From Bacteroidota bacterium (lineage in GTDB: Bacteria; Bacteroidota; Bacteroidia; B-17B0; Aurantibacillaceae), in assembly GCA_020162035.1 (NCBI GenBank), contig JAIUNM010000011.1, positions 54,510 through 118,509 on the forward strand: 64,000 nt of DNA, in the 5' to 3' direction. A model generated the notes under the pieces. That model was not told the DNA's origin, searched no databases, and saw nothing but the letters and a program-made list of their open reading frames with translations. Position 1 is the first letter of the stretch. Every line of letters starts with the position of its first letter. This document shows, piece by piece, positions 1 to 8,594 of this stretch. Both the position numbers and the translations under genes were made by a program.

Positions 1-124
1 CAACAATACCGTATAAAACGCCACGTTTGGCAGATTCTTGCGAGGATAAACCACTTAAACTTAATATAAACAGAATACTTGCAAATAAATACGCTGCTGT
101 TTGAATTTCTTTTACTATGAACAT
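1..124 (-). CDS. pntB: NAD(P) transhydrogenase beta subunit, N-terminal fragment
   Basis: Only the first 41 codons lie in the window; the gene runs off the left edge. The peptide begins MFIVKEIQTAAYLF and continues with ILFILSLSGLSSQE, matching the conserved first membrane helix and the 'GLSSQE(S/T)A+RG' segment of PntB. PntB carries the NADP(H)-binding domain and half of the membrane proton channel of the transhydrogenase that couples proton re-entry to NADPH formation. It lies directly downstream of pntA on the same strand, as in the usual pntAB operon, with a REP-like palindrome in the 58-bp spacer. Identification rests on the short conserved start plus the pntA neighbour. Confidence 0.85.
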   Translation of the reverse strand, partial: MFIVKEIQTAAYLFASILFILSLSGLSSQESAKRGVLYGIV

Positions 125-147
125 AATTTTTATTTTTTTAAATCATT

Positions 148-173
148 GTACCCTGAGCGAAGCTGAAGGGTAC
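148..173. repeat. REP-like palindrome between pntA and pntB
   Basis: A 7-bp inverted repeat (GTACCCT and AGGGTAC) flanks a 12-nt core; the centre reads CCCTGAGCGAAGCTGAAGGG. Its GC content stands out against the surrounding AT-rich spacer. A nearly identical 20-mer (CCCTGAGCGAAGTCGAAGGG) is, from memory, a dispersed repeat in many bacterial genomes including Bacteroidota. In the pntA transcript it would form a hairpin just before pntB. I saw no second copy in this window. Confidence 0.55.
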
Positions 174-182
174 GGAGAAAGA

Positions 183-1730
183 TTATTTTTTAAACATTTT
201 CAACATACGGTGAGTTACCACAAAACCACCTACAATATTAATACTTGCAATTAAAATGGCTATAGATGCTATGATTGTCATAATGTTACCAGCATCATTT
301 TTAGTTTGCAACAATCCGCCAACCACAATAATTCCGCTAATTGCATTGGTTACAGCCATTAAAGGAGTGTGTAATGAATGTGAAACGTTAGATATAACTT
401 GCCATCCAACAAACACTGCTAAAACAAACACTGTAAAATGTTGAATAAATGCAGGAGGAGCAAATGCACCAACTAATAATAATAATCCACCAACAACTGC
501 TAAACTTATTAAAGTATTAACTGCTGCTTTTTTAGATTTTGCTTCATCGGCTTGTTTTAATTCTTCAGGAGTTGGAGCTACTACCTTTTTAGCACCGCCA
601 CCAGCTGTTGGGCTAACTTGTAAAGGTGCAGGAGGCCAATTTATTTTCCCGTTATAAGTTACCATTGCACGCGACACAACGGCATCTTCCATATCAATTT
701 TCCATTTTTCGGCTTTGCCCATGTCATCTAATAAATGACATAAATTATTTCCATATAGCTGAGATGCTTGAGTTGGTAATTGATTTAATTTACCAACAAT
801 TGTAACACCGTTTGGAGAAACACAAACTTCGCCATTTTTTGTTCCAACACAATTTCCTCCTGTGCTTGCAGCTAAATCTACAATTACAGAACCCGGTTTC
901 ATGGCTGCAATATGATAATCTAACCAAAGTTTTGGTGCGGGTTTACCAGGAATTTGTGCTGTAGTAATAACAATATCAACTTCTTTAGCTTGTTCTAAAA
1001 ACAATTTCATTTCAGCTTCAATAAACTCTTTACTCATTTCTTTTGAGTAACCAGAAGCTGTTGCACCATCTTCTTCAATTTCTACCGTTAAAAATGTAGC
1101 ACCCATTGATTGAATTTGCTCTGCTACTTCTTTACGCGTATCAAAAGCTCTAACAATTGCTCCTAATGAGTTTGCAGCACCTAATGCCGCTAAGCCAGCA
1201 ACACCAGCACCAATAACTAAAACTTTTGCTGGTTCTACTTTTCCGGCAGCGGTTATTTGTCCGTTTAAAAAACGCCCGAAATGATAAGAACCTTCAATAA
1301 CAGCTCTGTATCCTGCAATATTAGCCATAGACGAAAGCACATCCATTTTTTGTGCACGCGAAATACGTGGAATAGCGTCCATTGCAATGGCATTAACTTT
1401 TTTATCGGCTAATTTTTGTAATAACTCTTGGTTTTGCGCGGGCCATAAATAACTAAGCATTACTAAACCTTCGCGCATTAAAGCAATCTCTTCAGTTGTA
1501 GGTTCTTTAACTTTTAAAACTATATCCGATTGGCTATATATTTCTTTTGCAGTATCTACAAGCTTTGCGCCTGCCTCTTCAAAATCTTTATCAGAAAAAT
1601 TAGCTTTTAAACCTGCTCCTTTTTGTATGTATACTTCAAAACCTTGTTTTTGTAAACGCTTAATAGTTTTGGGTGTTGCAGCTACCCTAAGTTCGTTAGG
1701 GAAAATTTCTGCTGGTACTCCTACTTTCAT
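183..1730 (-). CDS. pntA: NAD(P) transhydrogenase alpha subunit
   Basis: PntA binds NAD(H) and, with PntB, forms the membrane proton-translocating transhydrogenase that makes NADPH from NADH. The 515-residue protein has the alanine dehydrogenase/PntA N-terminal domain (start [13 protein letters not shown], motif RVAATP), a Rossmann glycine motif GAGVAG at 174-179, and a C-terminal membrane region from about residue 400 with several hydrophobic helices. This is the single-chain alpha form (E. coli PntA is about 510 residues), not the split PntAA/PntAB form. The ATG at 1728-1730 gives the canonical N-terminus. pntB follows on the same strand. I found no exact TAnnTTTG box in the 193-bp upstream gap. 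Confidence 0.95.
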   Translation of the reverse strand: MKVGVPAEIFPNELRVAATPKTIKRLQKQGFEVYIQKGAGLKANFSDKDFEEAGAKLVDTAKEIYSQSDIVLKVKEPTTEEIALMREGLVMLSYLWPAQNQELLQKLADKKVNAIAMDAIPRISRAQKMDVLSSMANIAGYRAVIEGSYHFGRFLNGQITAAGKVEPAKVLVIGAGVAGLAALGAANSLGAIVRAFDTRKEVAEQIQSMGATFLTVEIEEDGATASGYSKEMSKEFIEAEMKLFLEQAKEVDIVITTAQIPGKPAPKLWLDYHIAAMKPGSVIVDLAASTGGNCVGTKNGEVCVSPNGVTIVGKLNQLPTQASQLYGNNLCHLLDDMGKAEKWKIDMEDAVVSRAMVTYNGKINWPPAPLQVSPTAGGGAKKVVAPTPEELKQADEAKSKKAAVNTLISLAVVGGLLLLVGAFAPPAFIQHFTVFVLAVFVGWQVISNVSHSLHTPLMAVTNAISGIIVVGGLLQTKNDAGNIMTIIASIAILIASINIVGGFVVTHRMLKMFKK

Positions 1731-1923
1731 TTATTATGTAATTTTAGAATTTTAATAAAGAAACAAATAACGCAAAAATCCTTGTTAAACCCAAAAAAAA
1801 GCATATAAAATATAAAACCAAATTCATAAAGAATTTAATTTGCACAACAGTTCAATAACTAAAATATTATTTTTTCAAACTATTGACTTTCAGTACAATA
1901 AGGTAATTTAAATAAAATGAAAT

Positions 1924-2361
1924 TTAACCTACAATGAGGTGGTTATTTTTGTTGTTTTGGCTTGATTTTTCATAATTTTCTAAGAAAGACATTGCGTCAA
2001 CATAATTACTAAAGTTTTTTGTAGGAATAATTGGCTTATAAAACTTTATATAAAAATTACTTAATAATCTAGGAACAAGAGATTTTACAACTACAGCTCG
2101 TACAGTTACAGGTGCAAAACATTCCATTTCTCTCATTTTTTTTCTACCATCTTCAGTAATAGAAATTAAGTTATCCGAATCAACAAGTAATAATGATTTA
2201 GAATTATTTGTAAACTTAATTAAAGCAGCTTGATTTTCTACATGTGCATCAGCATCAATTTCTACATTTGGCAAAAAAGTATAATGAATAATACCATTTT
2301 TCAGTAATCTTAATCTTACTGTTTTTGTAAAAACTTCTTTAGTAAATTCAAAATTTAACAT
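1924..2361 (-). CDS. STAS/SpoIIAA-like small cytoplasmic protein
   Basis: A 145-residue protein when started at the ATG at 2359-2361; the open frame extends upstream to 2409 but that extra piece (MLIVAFLNYFYYLHLA) looks like non-coding AT-rich sequence. The body has alternating strands and helices (QAALIKFTNNSKSLLLVDSD, then AVVVKSLVPRLLSNFYIKF) resembling the STAS/SpoIIAA-type fold of a family common in Bacteroidota that I know only as a domain of unknown function. No signal peptide or membrane segment. It lies 60 bp downstream of the HD-domain gene and may be cotranscribed. The fold assignment is inference from pattern; the function is unknown. Confidence 0.6.
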   Translation of the reverse strand: MLNFEFTKEVFTKTVRLRLLKNGIIHYTFLPNVEIDADAHVENQAALIKFTNNSKSLLLVDSDNLISITEDGRKKMREMECFAPVTVRAVVVKSLVPRLLSNFYIKFYKPIIPTKNFSNYVDAMSFLENYEKSSQNNKNNHLIVG

Positions 2362-2421
2362 TGCTAAGTGAAGATAATAAAAATAATTAAGAAAAGCAAC
2401 AATTAACAATTAAATGAGTTA

Positions 2422-3657
2422 TTAAAGCATAATATCTTTTGGATAACACAAATAATATTTAATTACTTTTTTACTTAAACTTTGAATATTTAAATGATCG
2501 CTTGCTTTGGCAACATCTAACAAAGTACCATTACTATATAGTACATTAATATTAAATTTAGATGCATTGTAAGCGCTATTGTTTACAGAGCTTTTAAACA
2601 CAAAATATTCTGCTTCGGATTTTGAAATTTTATATTTTTTACAAGCTTTATTTAAAAATGATTGAAAAGTATTAGAATTAATTTTAGAATTTTGTAATTC
2701 TACTTTATATAATTTTCTATCTAATATATTTTTACATAAAGTACTTAAAACAAAATCAGAATGTGATGCCCAAACTTTTACAGATGCTATAATATCGTTA
2801 TCATCTAAGGCAGCAAAATTTTCTAAAAGCACAGAGTTTTTTTCGAAATCAGACTTTGTAAAATTATTTTTTAAAAATAAATTTAAAGTAGGAGTTGCAA
2901 ATAATTCAACATTTTTAGCGCTTAGTTCTTTAGCACGTTTTAAAATATTAACCAACATTGTTTCGGCCGAAAGTACAGTTTTATGTAAATAAACTTGCCA
3001 ATACATTAACCTACGGGCAATTAAAAATTTTTCGACACTATAAATTGCTTTATGTTCAACAACCAATTGGTTATTAACCACATTAATCATTTTTATAATT
3101 CTATCACTACTAACAACCCCTTCGCTTACACCTGTAAAAAAACTATCTCTTTTTAAATAATCCAATCTATCCATATCTAATTGAGAGCTTACCAATTGAT
3201 GAAGAAATTGTTTTTTGTATTGATTATTAAATATTTTTAATGCTAAGTTTAATTTTCCTTTAAACTCATTGTTTAATTTTTGCATTATTAAACTACTTAT
3301 TGTTTCGTGGTTTACACCTTTAACAATACTGTGTTCTAAAGCATGGCTAAAAGGTCCATGCCCAATATCATGTAATAAAATTGCAATTAATACTGCATCT
3401 TCTTCATTTTTTGAAATGTTTATTCCTTTTTGTTTTAAGGTTAATAATGCTTCTTGCATTAAATGCATAGCTCCAATTGCATGATGAAAACGTGTATGTA
3501 ATGCACCAGGATATACTAAATTAGTTAATCCAAGTTGTTTAATTCGTCGTAACCTTTGAAAATAAGGGTGGTTAATTAAATCGTATATTAAATTATTTGG
3601 TAGAGTAACAAAGCCATAAATGGGATCGTTTATTATTTTACGTTTATTATTTGTCAT
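2422..3657 (-). CDS. HD-domain phosphohydrolase (dNTPase/SAMHD1-like)
   Basis: A 411-residue HD superfamily metal-dependent phosphohydrolase. The N-terminus has the family start (INDPIYGFVTLP), then a metal-ligand histidine region HTRFHHAIGAMHL, the HD dyad in LLHDIGHGPFSHALEH, and the later DMDRLDYLKRDS segment that supplies the last metal-binding Asp. This arrangement is that of the deoxyguanosine triphosphohydrolase-like/YdhJ group. The substrate cannot be told from sequence; nucleotide hydrolysis is the family expectation. It diverges from porX over a 75-bp intergenic region. Confidence 0.85.
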   Translation of the reverse strand: MTNNKRKIINDPIYGFVTLPNNLIYDLINHPYFQRLRRIKQLGLTNLVYPGALHTRFHHAIGAMHLMQEALLTLKQKGINISKNEEDAVLIAILLHDIGHGPFSHALEHSIVKGVNHETISSLIMQKLNNEFKGKLNLALKIFNNQYKKQFLHQLVSSQLDMDRLDYLKRDSFFTGVSEGVVSSDRIIKMINVVNNQLVVEHKAIYSVEKFLIARRLMYWQVYLHKTVLSAETMLVNILKRAKELSAKNVELFATPTLNLFLKNNFTKSDFEKNSVLLENFAALDDNDIIASVKVWASHSDFVLSTLCKNILDRKLYKVELQNSKINSNTFQSFLNKACKKYKISKSEAEYFVFKSSVNNSAYNASKFNINVLYSNGTLLDVAKASDHLNIQSLSKKVIKYYLCYPKDIML

Positions 3658-3732
3658 CTTTATAAAATTTTGTTAAACCAAGTAATAGTTGTAAAATTAA
3701 TACGTTATTTGTTAATAGCAATACTTTAAAAC

Positions 3733-5292
3733 ATGGATAAAATAAAAATACTTTGGGCAGATGATGAAGTTGAACTTTTAAAACCCCATATTTTGTTTTT
3801 AAACAACAAAGGATATGAAGTTGTAACCGCATTAAGTGGCGATGAAGCTTTTGATATTGTTAAAGAAGATAAAAACATAAATGCTGTTTTATTAGATGAA
3901 AATATGCCAGGCATAACTGGATTAGAAACCCTTTTAAAAATAAAACAAATTAATAATGAGCTTCCTGTAATAATGATAACTAAAAGTGAAGAAGAACATA
4001 TTATGGAAGATGCTATTGGTGGAAAAATTGCTGATTACTTAATAAAACCCGTTAATCCGAACCAAATTTTACTTTCTTTAAAAAAAGCTTTAGATAATAA
4101 ACGTTTGGTAAGCGAAAAAACAAACACTGAATACCGAAAAGATTTTAGCAATATAAGTATGCAGCTTAACGATAATTTAAGTTGGCAAGAATGGATTGAG
4201 GTTTTTAAAAAAATGACGTATTGGGAACTTTCAATAGACCAATTGCAAGATAAAAGTATGGTTGATGTGTTAAAAATGCAAAAAAGCGATGCAAACACAC
4301 AGTTTTTTAAATTTATTGAAAAAAATTATATAGCCTGGTTAAACGGAAAAAACCCTAATCCACCAACCATGAGCCATACTTTATTAAAAAATAAATTTGT
4401 AGCTGAATTAAATAAACCTGAACCAATTTTTTTAATAGTAATTGATAATTTAAGGTTTGATCAATGGAAAATTATACAACCAACTCTACAAAATTATTAC
4501 AAATTAGTTTCAGAAGATATCTATTTAAGTATTTTACCAACTGCTACTCAATACGCTCGAAATGCAATATTTAGTGGGTTGTTGCCTAGCGAGATGGAAA
4601 AAAGATTTCCTGAGCAATGGTTAAATGACGAAGATGAAGGTGGTAAAAATTTACATGAAGAGTTTTTTTTACAACAACAGTTAAAACGTTTAGGTAAAGA
4701 TGTAAAAATGAGTTATAATAAAATAACCAATTTTAATGCAGGTAAAAAACTTTCAGAAAATTTACATCAATTACTTCAAAACAAATTAAATGTAATTGTA
4801 TATAACTTTGTTGATATGCTTAGCCATGCGCGTACAGAGATGGAAGTTATTAGAGAATTAGCCGAAAACGAACCTGCTTATAGAAGCATTACATACAGTT
4901 GGTTTGAACATTCGCCTTTGTTAGATATAATTAAACAATTGGCTTCTAAAAAAATAAAAATTGTAATTACAACTGATCATGGAACTGTTCATGTACAAGA
5001 CCCTACAAAAATTATTGGAGATAAAAATGTAAATACAAATTTAAGGTATAAACAAGGAAAAGCATTAGATTATAACGCAAAAGAAGTTTTTGAAATTAAA
5101 AACCCTTTAGATGCCTTTTTGCCTCGCCTCCACCCTAGTAGCAGATTTGTATTTGCTAAAGAAAATAGATTTTTTGCTTACCCAAACAATTATAACCATT
5201 ATGTAAATTATTACAAAAATACATTTCAGCATGGAGGCGTAAGTTTAGAAGAAATGCTAATTCCTTATATTGTTTTAGAACCTAAAGTTTAA
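3733..5292 (+). CDS. porX: PorX, response regulator with PglZ phosphatase-like domain (T9SS regulator)
   Basis: PorX controls the type IX secretion system in Bacteroidota. The 519-residue protein has a receiver domain at about 1-125 with the acidic pocket D10/D11, phosphoacceptor D55 (in VLLDENMPG) and the switch lysine in LIKPVNP. A helical linker leads to a PglZ domain of the alkaline-phosphatase superfamily from about 200: metal-site motifs VIDNLRFDQW, the active-site region PTATQYARNAIF, and ITTDHGTVHVQDP near the C-terminus. Length and architecture match characterised PorX. No PorY histidine kinase gene is adjacent, which is usual. Two T9SS cargo proteins are encoded in the same window. 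Confidence 0.93.
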   Translation: MDKIKILWADDEVELLKPHILFLNNKGYEVVTALSGDEAFDIVKEDKNINAVLLDENMPGITGLETLLKIKQINNELPVIMITKSEEEHIMEDAIGGKIADYLIKPVNPNQILLSLKKALDNKRLVSEKTNTEYRKDFSNISMQLNDNLSWQEWIEVFKKMTYWELSIDQLQDKSMVDVLKMQKSDANTQFFKFIEKNYIAWLNGKNPNPPTMSHTLLKNKFVAELNKPEPIFLIVIDNLRFDQWKIIQPTLQNYYKLVSEDIYLSILPTATQYARNAIFSGLLPSEMEKRFPEQWLNDEDEGGKNLHEEFFLQQQLKRLGKDVKMSYNKITNFNAGKKLSENLHQLLQNKLNVIVYNFVDMLSHARTEMEVIRELAENEPAYRSITYSWFEHSPLLDIIKQLASKKIKIVITTDHGTVHVQDPTKIIGDKNVNTNLRYKQGKALDYNAKEVFEIKNPLDAFLPRLHPSSRFVFAKENRFFAYPNNYNHYVNYYKNTFQHGGVSLEEMLIPYIVLEPKV

Positions 5293-5298
5293 AATTAC

Positions 5299-6309
5299 CT
5301 AATTAATAATTAATTTTTTCTTATAATTACCTAGGTTTGTTTTTACTTGTAACAAATACAATCCTGGTTTTAACTGATTAAGATTAATTGAATTTTGAAA
5401 TTGGCTTTGATACACAACTTTACCAGTTAAGCTTATTATAGAAATTTCTTTTGGTTCTATGCCTATTGTATTTACATTAAAATTTAAAACTTCATTAGTA
5501 GGATTAGGGTAAACATTAAAACTATTTTCATTTAAAATATTTTCTGAAATTCCTACAACTGTTACAGCTTTATTACTCCTTACAGTTCCAGTTACAGTAG
5601 GAGAACCAACTCCTAAAACTATAGAATTATATGAAATTGTAAATACAGGAAATAAATCTGAAACATGATAATAATCGTAATTTGTTATTTTTAAAGTTAC
5701 AGGCAATGGTAAAGGTAAAATTCCATTTATAGTTGTTGTTTGTTTAGTTTTTACACGCGTTACATTATTAAAAACTTGGCCTGTTGGTAAAACAAGTGTT
5801 CCATTTCCATCGGCAGTAACGGTTACCGAGCCAGAAAAAGTTCCATTACTTGTAAATGTTACTGTACCACTAAAATTATCGGTAAATGTATTATTTAAAG
5901 CAAAAGGAAATTGAAGAACTTTTGCAGTATTGGTAAAACTTAAACTTGCCCCCATCATTGATGCGCCAACTAATTCAACTTGAGCAGGGCCAGTTGAATT
6001 TTTAAAAAAACTAGTTGTGCCTTGTACAATATTACACCCAGGGTAACTTGTGGCAGATGCAACACTAATTGTAGAGTTATAAGGTGTTGTAACTACAGTA
6101 TTGTTAACTGTAACTCCAGTAAAATTCCAAGAAATATTAGAACCCGTAGCACTTAATATACTGCTTAAATTTACAGCTCCTGTATCGCAAGAATAAAATC
6201 TTGAAGTATCGCCTGCTGCAATCATATGATTTGCTTCGGTAACAGTATAAGTTTGTGCATTAATAAAATTAATTAATGTTACAAATACAATTAAGTAAAT
6301 TTTTTTCAT
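5299..6309 (-). CDS. Secreted protein with T9SS type A sorting domain
   Basis: The 336-residue product has a signal peptide (MKKIYLIVFVTLINFINA, cleavage before QTYT) and ends in a typical type A T9SS C-terminal domain of about 75 residues (VYPNPTNEVLNFNV, then GKVVYQ, LKPGLYLLQV and a basic KKKLIIN end). The middle is Ser/Thr/Gly-rich predicted beta structure with no enzymatic motif that I recognise. It should cross the inner membrane by Sec and the outer membrane by T9SS, then be anchored or released after removal of the sorting domain. It is convergent with porX, 6 bp apart. The passenger function is unknown. Confidence 0.88.
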   Translation of the reverse strand: MKKIYLIVFVTLINFINAQTYTVTEANHMIAAGDTSRFYSCDTGAVNLSSILSATGSNISWNFTGVTVNNTVVTTPYNSTISVASATSYPGCNIVQGTTSFFKNSTGPAQVELVGASMMGASLSFTNTAKVLQFPFALNNTFTDNFSGTVTFTSNGTFSGSVTVTADGNGTLVLPTGQVFNNVTRVKTKQTTTINGILPLPLPVTLKITNYDYYHVSDLFPVFTISYNSIVLGVGSPTVTGTVRSNKAVTVVGISENILNENSFNVYPNPTNEVLNFNVNTIGIEPKEISIISLTGKVVYQSQFQNSINLNQLKPGLYLLQVKTNLGNYKKKLIIN

Positions 6310-6338
6310 GAGTTAAATTTTATTTAGTCAAATATATA

Positions 6339-7940
6339 TTATTTATTTTCATTTTCTTCTATAATTAACATTTCATTATAAAATGGGTCTAATTTTTCGA
6401 ATAGATTCTTAAAAAAATCTTCACCATAATTTAGGTAAAACGACGAAAAATTCTCATAACGTTCTTGGGGTGATTGATTTGGAAATAGTTTATTTTTAAT
6501 ATTTTTTATTTGATTAATTTCAGTTTCAAATTTTTGTTTTATTGCTTTATTTGCCTTGCTTTCAATTACATTTAACCCATTAATTGCTTTTTGCAATTCG
6601 GCCTGTGCGTTATTTAATAATGTTTTATCTATTGTATTAATTTTATCAAAAATAATTGTATAATTTTTTTCAATTAATTCTTTTTCGTTTTTAAGTGAAA
6701 AGAGTTGAGATTTTTTTTCTTGTAAATTTTGAATAAGTTCGTTTTCAGTTTTAAAAATTTCTTCTGCCTCAATTTCTAGTTTTGTAAGTTTACTTTTAGT
6801 TGCACTATCAATAATTGTTACAAAATTACGAAGCATTAAAACCGGAAAATTAACCTTTAAATCTAAAAACATTTGTTTGTATTGTAGCCAATATGCTATT
6901 TCTCCTGGTCCGCCAATGTAAATTAAATTTGGTAAAATTGTTTGTTGATAAACTGGTCTCAAAACAACATTAGGGCTAAGACATTCTGGTTTATTTTCAA
7001 TAATATTTTTAATTTCTGATTCAGAAAAAATTAAATCGGTTCCAACAACAGAATATCCTTTTTCTGTTTTTTCTATTCTAGCTCGTAAATTATTTGTTTT
7101 ATAAAAACAATTTATTTGTCTAGGATTAACTTGAGCACTATAACCTAACAATTCTAACTTTTTAATTGTTGATGAAACAGAATAAAAAGGTTTATTTTCA
7201 ACTATATCATTATTAAAAATTGATTTAAAGTTTTGTTTAAGAGTAATATTGTCCCCATCAATTGTAATTAAGCCATGTTTGCCAAATAATTCATTTACTA
7301 AATATCGTGTGGCATTACTTAAGTTTGAATGATTTAAATAACTATTTTTAAACAATTCCTTTAAATATTCAGCATTTGTATTTTCGCCTAATATTAAACT
7401 ATACTCGTTTAAAATTTCTTCTAAACCGTTAGTTTCAAAATTTCCTACTGCACCAGCTTGATTTGAATTCCAAATTAATTTTTTTGAAAAAAGATTAAAA
7501 TGATTTATTTCTTCAAAATCATGGTCTTCACTTGCCATCCAATACACAGGAACAAAATTGTAATTGGGGAACTTTGTATTTAATATTTTACAACAATTTA
7601 TTACACTTATTATTTTATAAATAAAATACAATGGCCCTGTGTTTATGCACAGTTGATGACCAGTAGTTATTGAAAAAGTGTTTTTATTTTTTAATAATTC
7701 AATATTAGTTAAAGAAACATTATGTGTATTTGAAACAAGTTGAGATTGATTAAAAAGTTCTTGGCTTAACTCATTTCTGTTTACATTAAAAACTGTTTCA
7801 TTAATTTGTTTTTCAATACCTGAAATATTAAAATAATTTGAATAAAAATCTTGTAATTTATTTGGATGTGTAATAAAATCTAAAATTAGTTTGTTTAACA
7901 AACCAGTATTTTGAATTGGAATTTTTTTTGTATTAAACAT
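6339..7940 (-). CDS. bshC: BshC, putative cysteine-adding enzyme of bacillithiol synthesis
   Basis: A 533-residue protein of the BshC family, which is proposed to attach cysteine to glucosaminyl-malate in the last step of bacillithiol synthesis. Visible features are the nucleotidyl-transferase-like TGHQ at 93-96 in TTGHQLCINTGP, the WMASEDHDFEEI motif, the PGEIAYW motif, and a long coiled coil at about 395-480, all typical of the family. Its start overlaps the upp stop codon by one base (TAATG), so the two are translationally coupled. bshA and bshB are not in the window. The enzymatic role is established by genetics more than by biochemistry. Confidence 0.93.
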   Translation of the reverse strand: MFNTKKIPIQNTGLLNKLILDFITHPNKLQDFYSNYFNISGIEKQINETVFNVNRNELSQELFNQSQLVSNTHNVSLTNIELLKNKNTFSITTGHQLCINTGPLYFIYKIISVINCCKILNTKFPNYNFVPVYWMASEDHDFEEINHFNLFSKKLIWNSNQAGAVGNFETNGLEEILNEYSLILGENTNAEYLKELFKNSYLNHSNLSNATRYLVNELFGKHGLITIDGDNITLKQNFKSIFNNDIVENKPFYSVSSTIKKLELLGYSAQVNPRQINCFYKTNNLRARIEKTEKGYSVVGTDLIFSESEIKNIIENKPECLSPNVVLRPVYQQTILPNLIYIGGPGEIAYWLQYKQMFLDLKVNFPVLMLRNFVTIIDSATKSKLTKLEIEAEEIFKTENELIQNLQEKKSQLFSLKNEKELIEKNYTIIFDKINTIDKTLLNNAQAELQKAINGLNVIESKANKAIKQKFETEINQIKNIKNKLFPNQSPQERYENFSSFYLNYGEDFFKNLFEKLDPFYNEMLIIEENENK

Positions 7941-8593
7941 TATAATTTACTTCCAAAAGCTAAATCTCCTGCATCTCCCAACCCTGGAACTATGTATGCA
8001 TGCGCTGTTAACTCTTCATCAATAGCACCACACCAAAGTGTTATATCGTTATTTGGCAAAAGTGCTTTTACGTGGTTAACTCCTTGAATACTTGCAATTG
8101 CTGTTACTATATGTGTGTGTTTAGGTTTACCTCTTTCTAATAAAGCATTATACGTTAATACCATACTAGAACCTGTAGCTAACATAGGATCACATAAAAT
8201 TAAAGTTTTATCTGTTAAATCTGGACATGCCACATACTCTAAAGCTATTTCAAAACTATTGTCTTTATGATGCCTGCGATAAGCACTAACAAAAGCATTT
8301 TGGGCTTTATCAAAATAATTTAATAATCCAATATGTAAAGGTAAACCTGCTCTTAAAATAGTTGCAATTACAGGTTGGTCTTTAATTAAATTACAATTTG
8401 CTTCGCCCAAAGGAGTTTGAATTTTAGAATCATTAAAAACTAAAGTTTTGCTTATTTCGTATGCAAAAACTTCGCCCATACGTTCTAAATTACGTCTAAA
8501 ACGCATACTATCGTTTTGCACATTTACATCTCTAAGTTCTGCAACAAATTGGTTAAAAATTGTGTTATTGTTTGATAAATTATGAATCATCAT
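7940..8593 (-). CDS. upp: Uracil phosphoribosyltransferase
   Basis: Salvages uracil to UMP using PRPP. The 217-residue protein has the PRPP-binding loop DPMLATGSS at 135-143, TILRAGLPLH for substrate positioning, and the C-terminal uracil-binding PGLGDAGDLAFG. Length is normal. There is a pair of Met codons at the start (MMIHNL); either could initiate. It lies 1 bp after the end of the upstream TPR/PD40 gene and overlaps bshC, so the three probably form one transcript. Confidence 0.96.
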   Translation of the reverse strand: MMIHNLSNNNTIFNQFVAELRDVNVQNDSMRFRRNLERMGEVFAYEISKTLVFNDSKIQTPLGEANCNLIKDQPVIATILRAGLPLHIGLLNYFDKAQNAFVSAYRRHHKDNSFEIALEYVACPDLTDKTLILCDPMLATGSSMVLTYNALLERGKPKHTHIVTAIASIQGVNHVKALLPNNDITLWCGAIDEELTAHAYIVPGLGDAGDLAFGSKL

Positions 8594-8594
8594 T

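Noticed and set aside
256..444. 62-codon plus-strand open frame inside pntA
   Set aside because: Antisense shadow of the strongly conserved PntA membrane region, without its own family signal.
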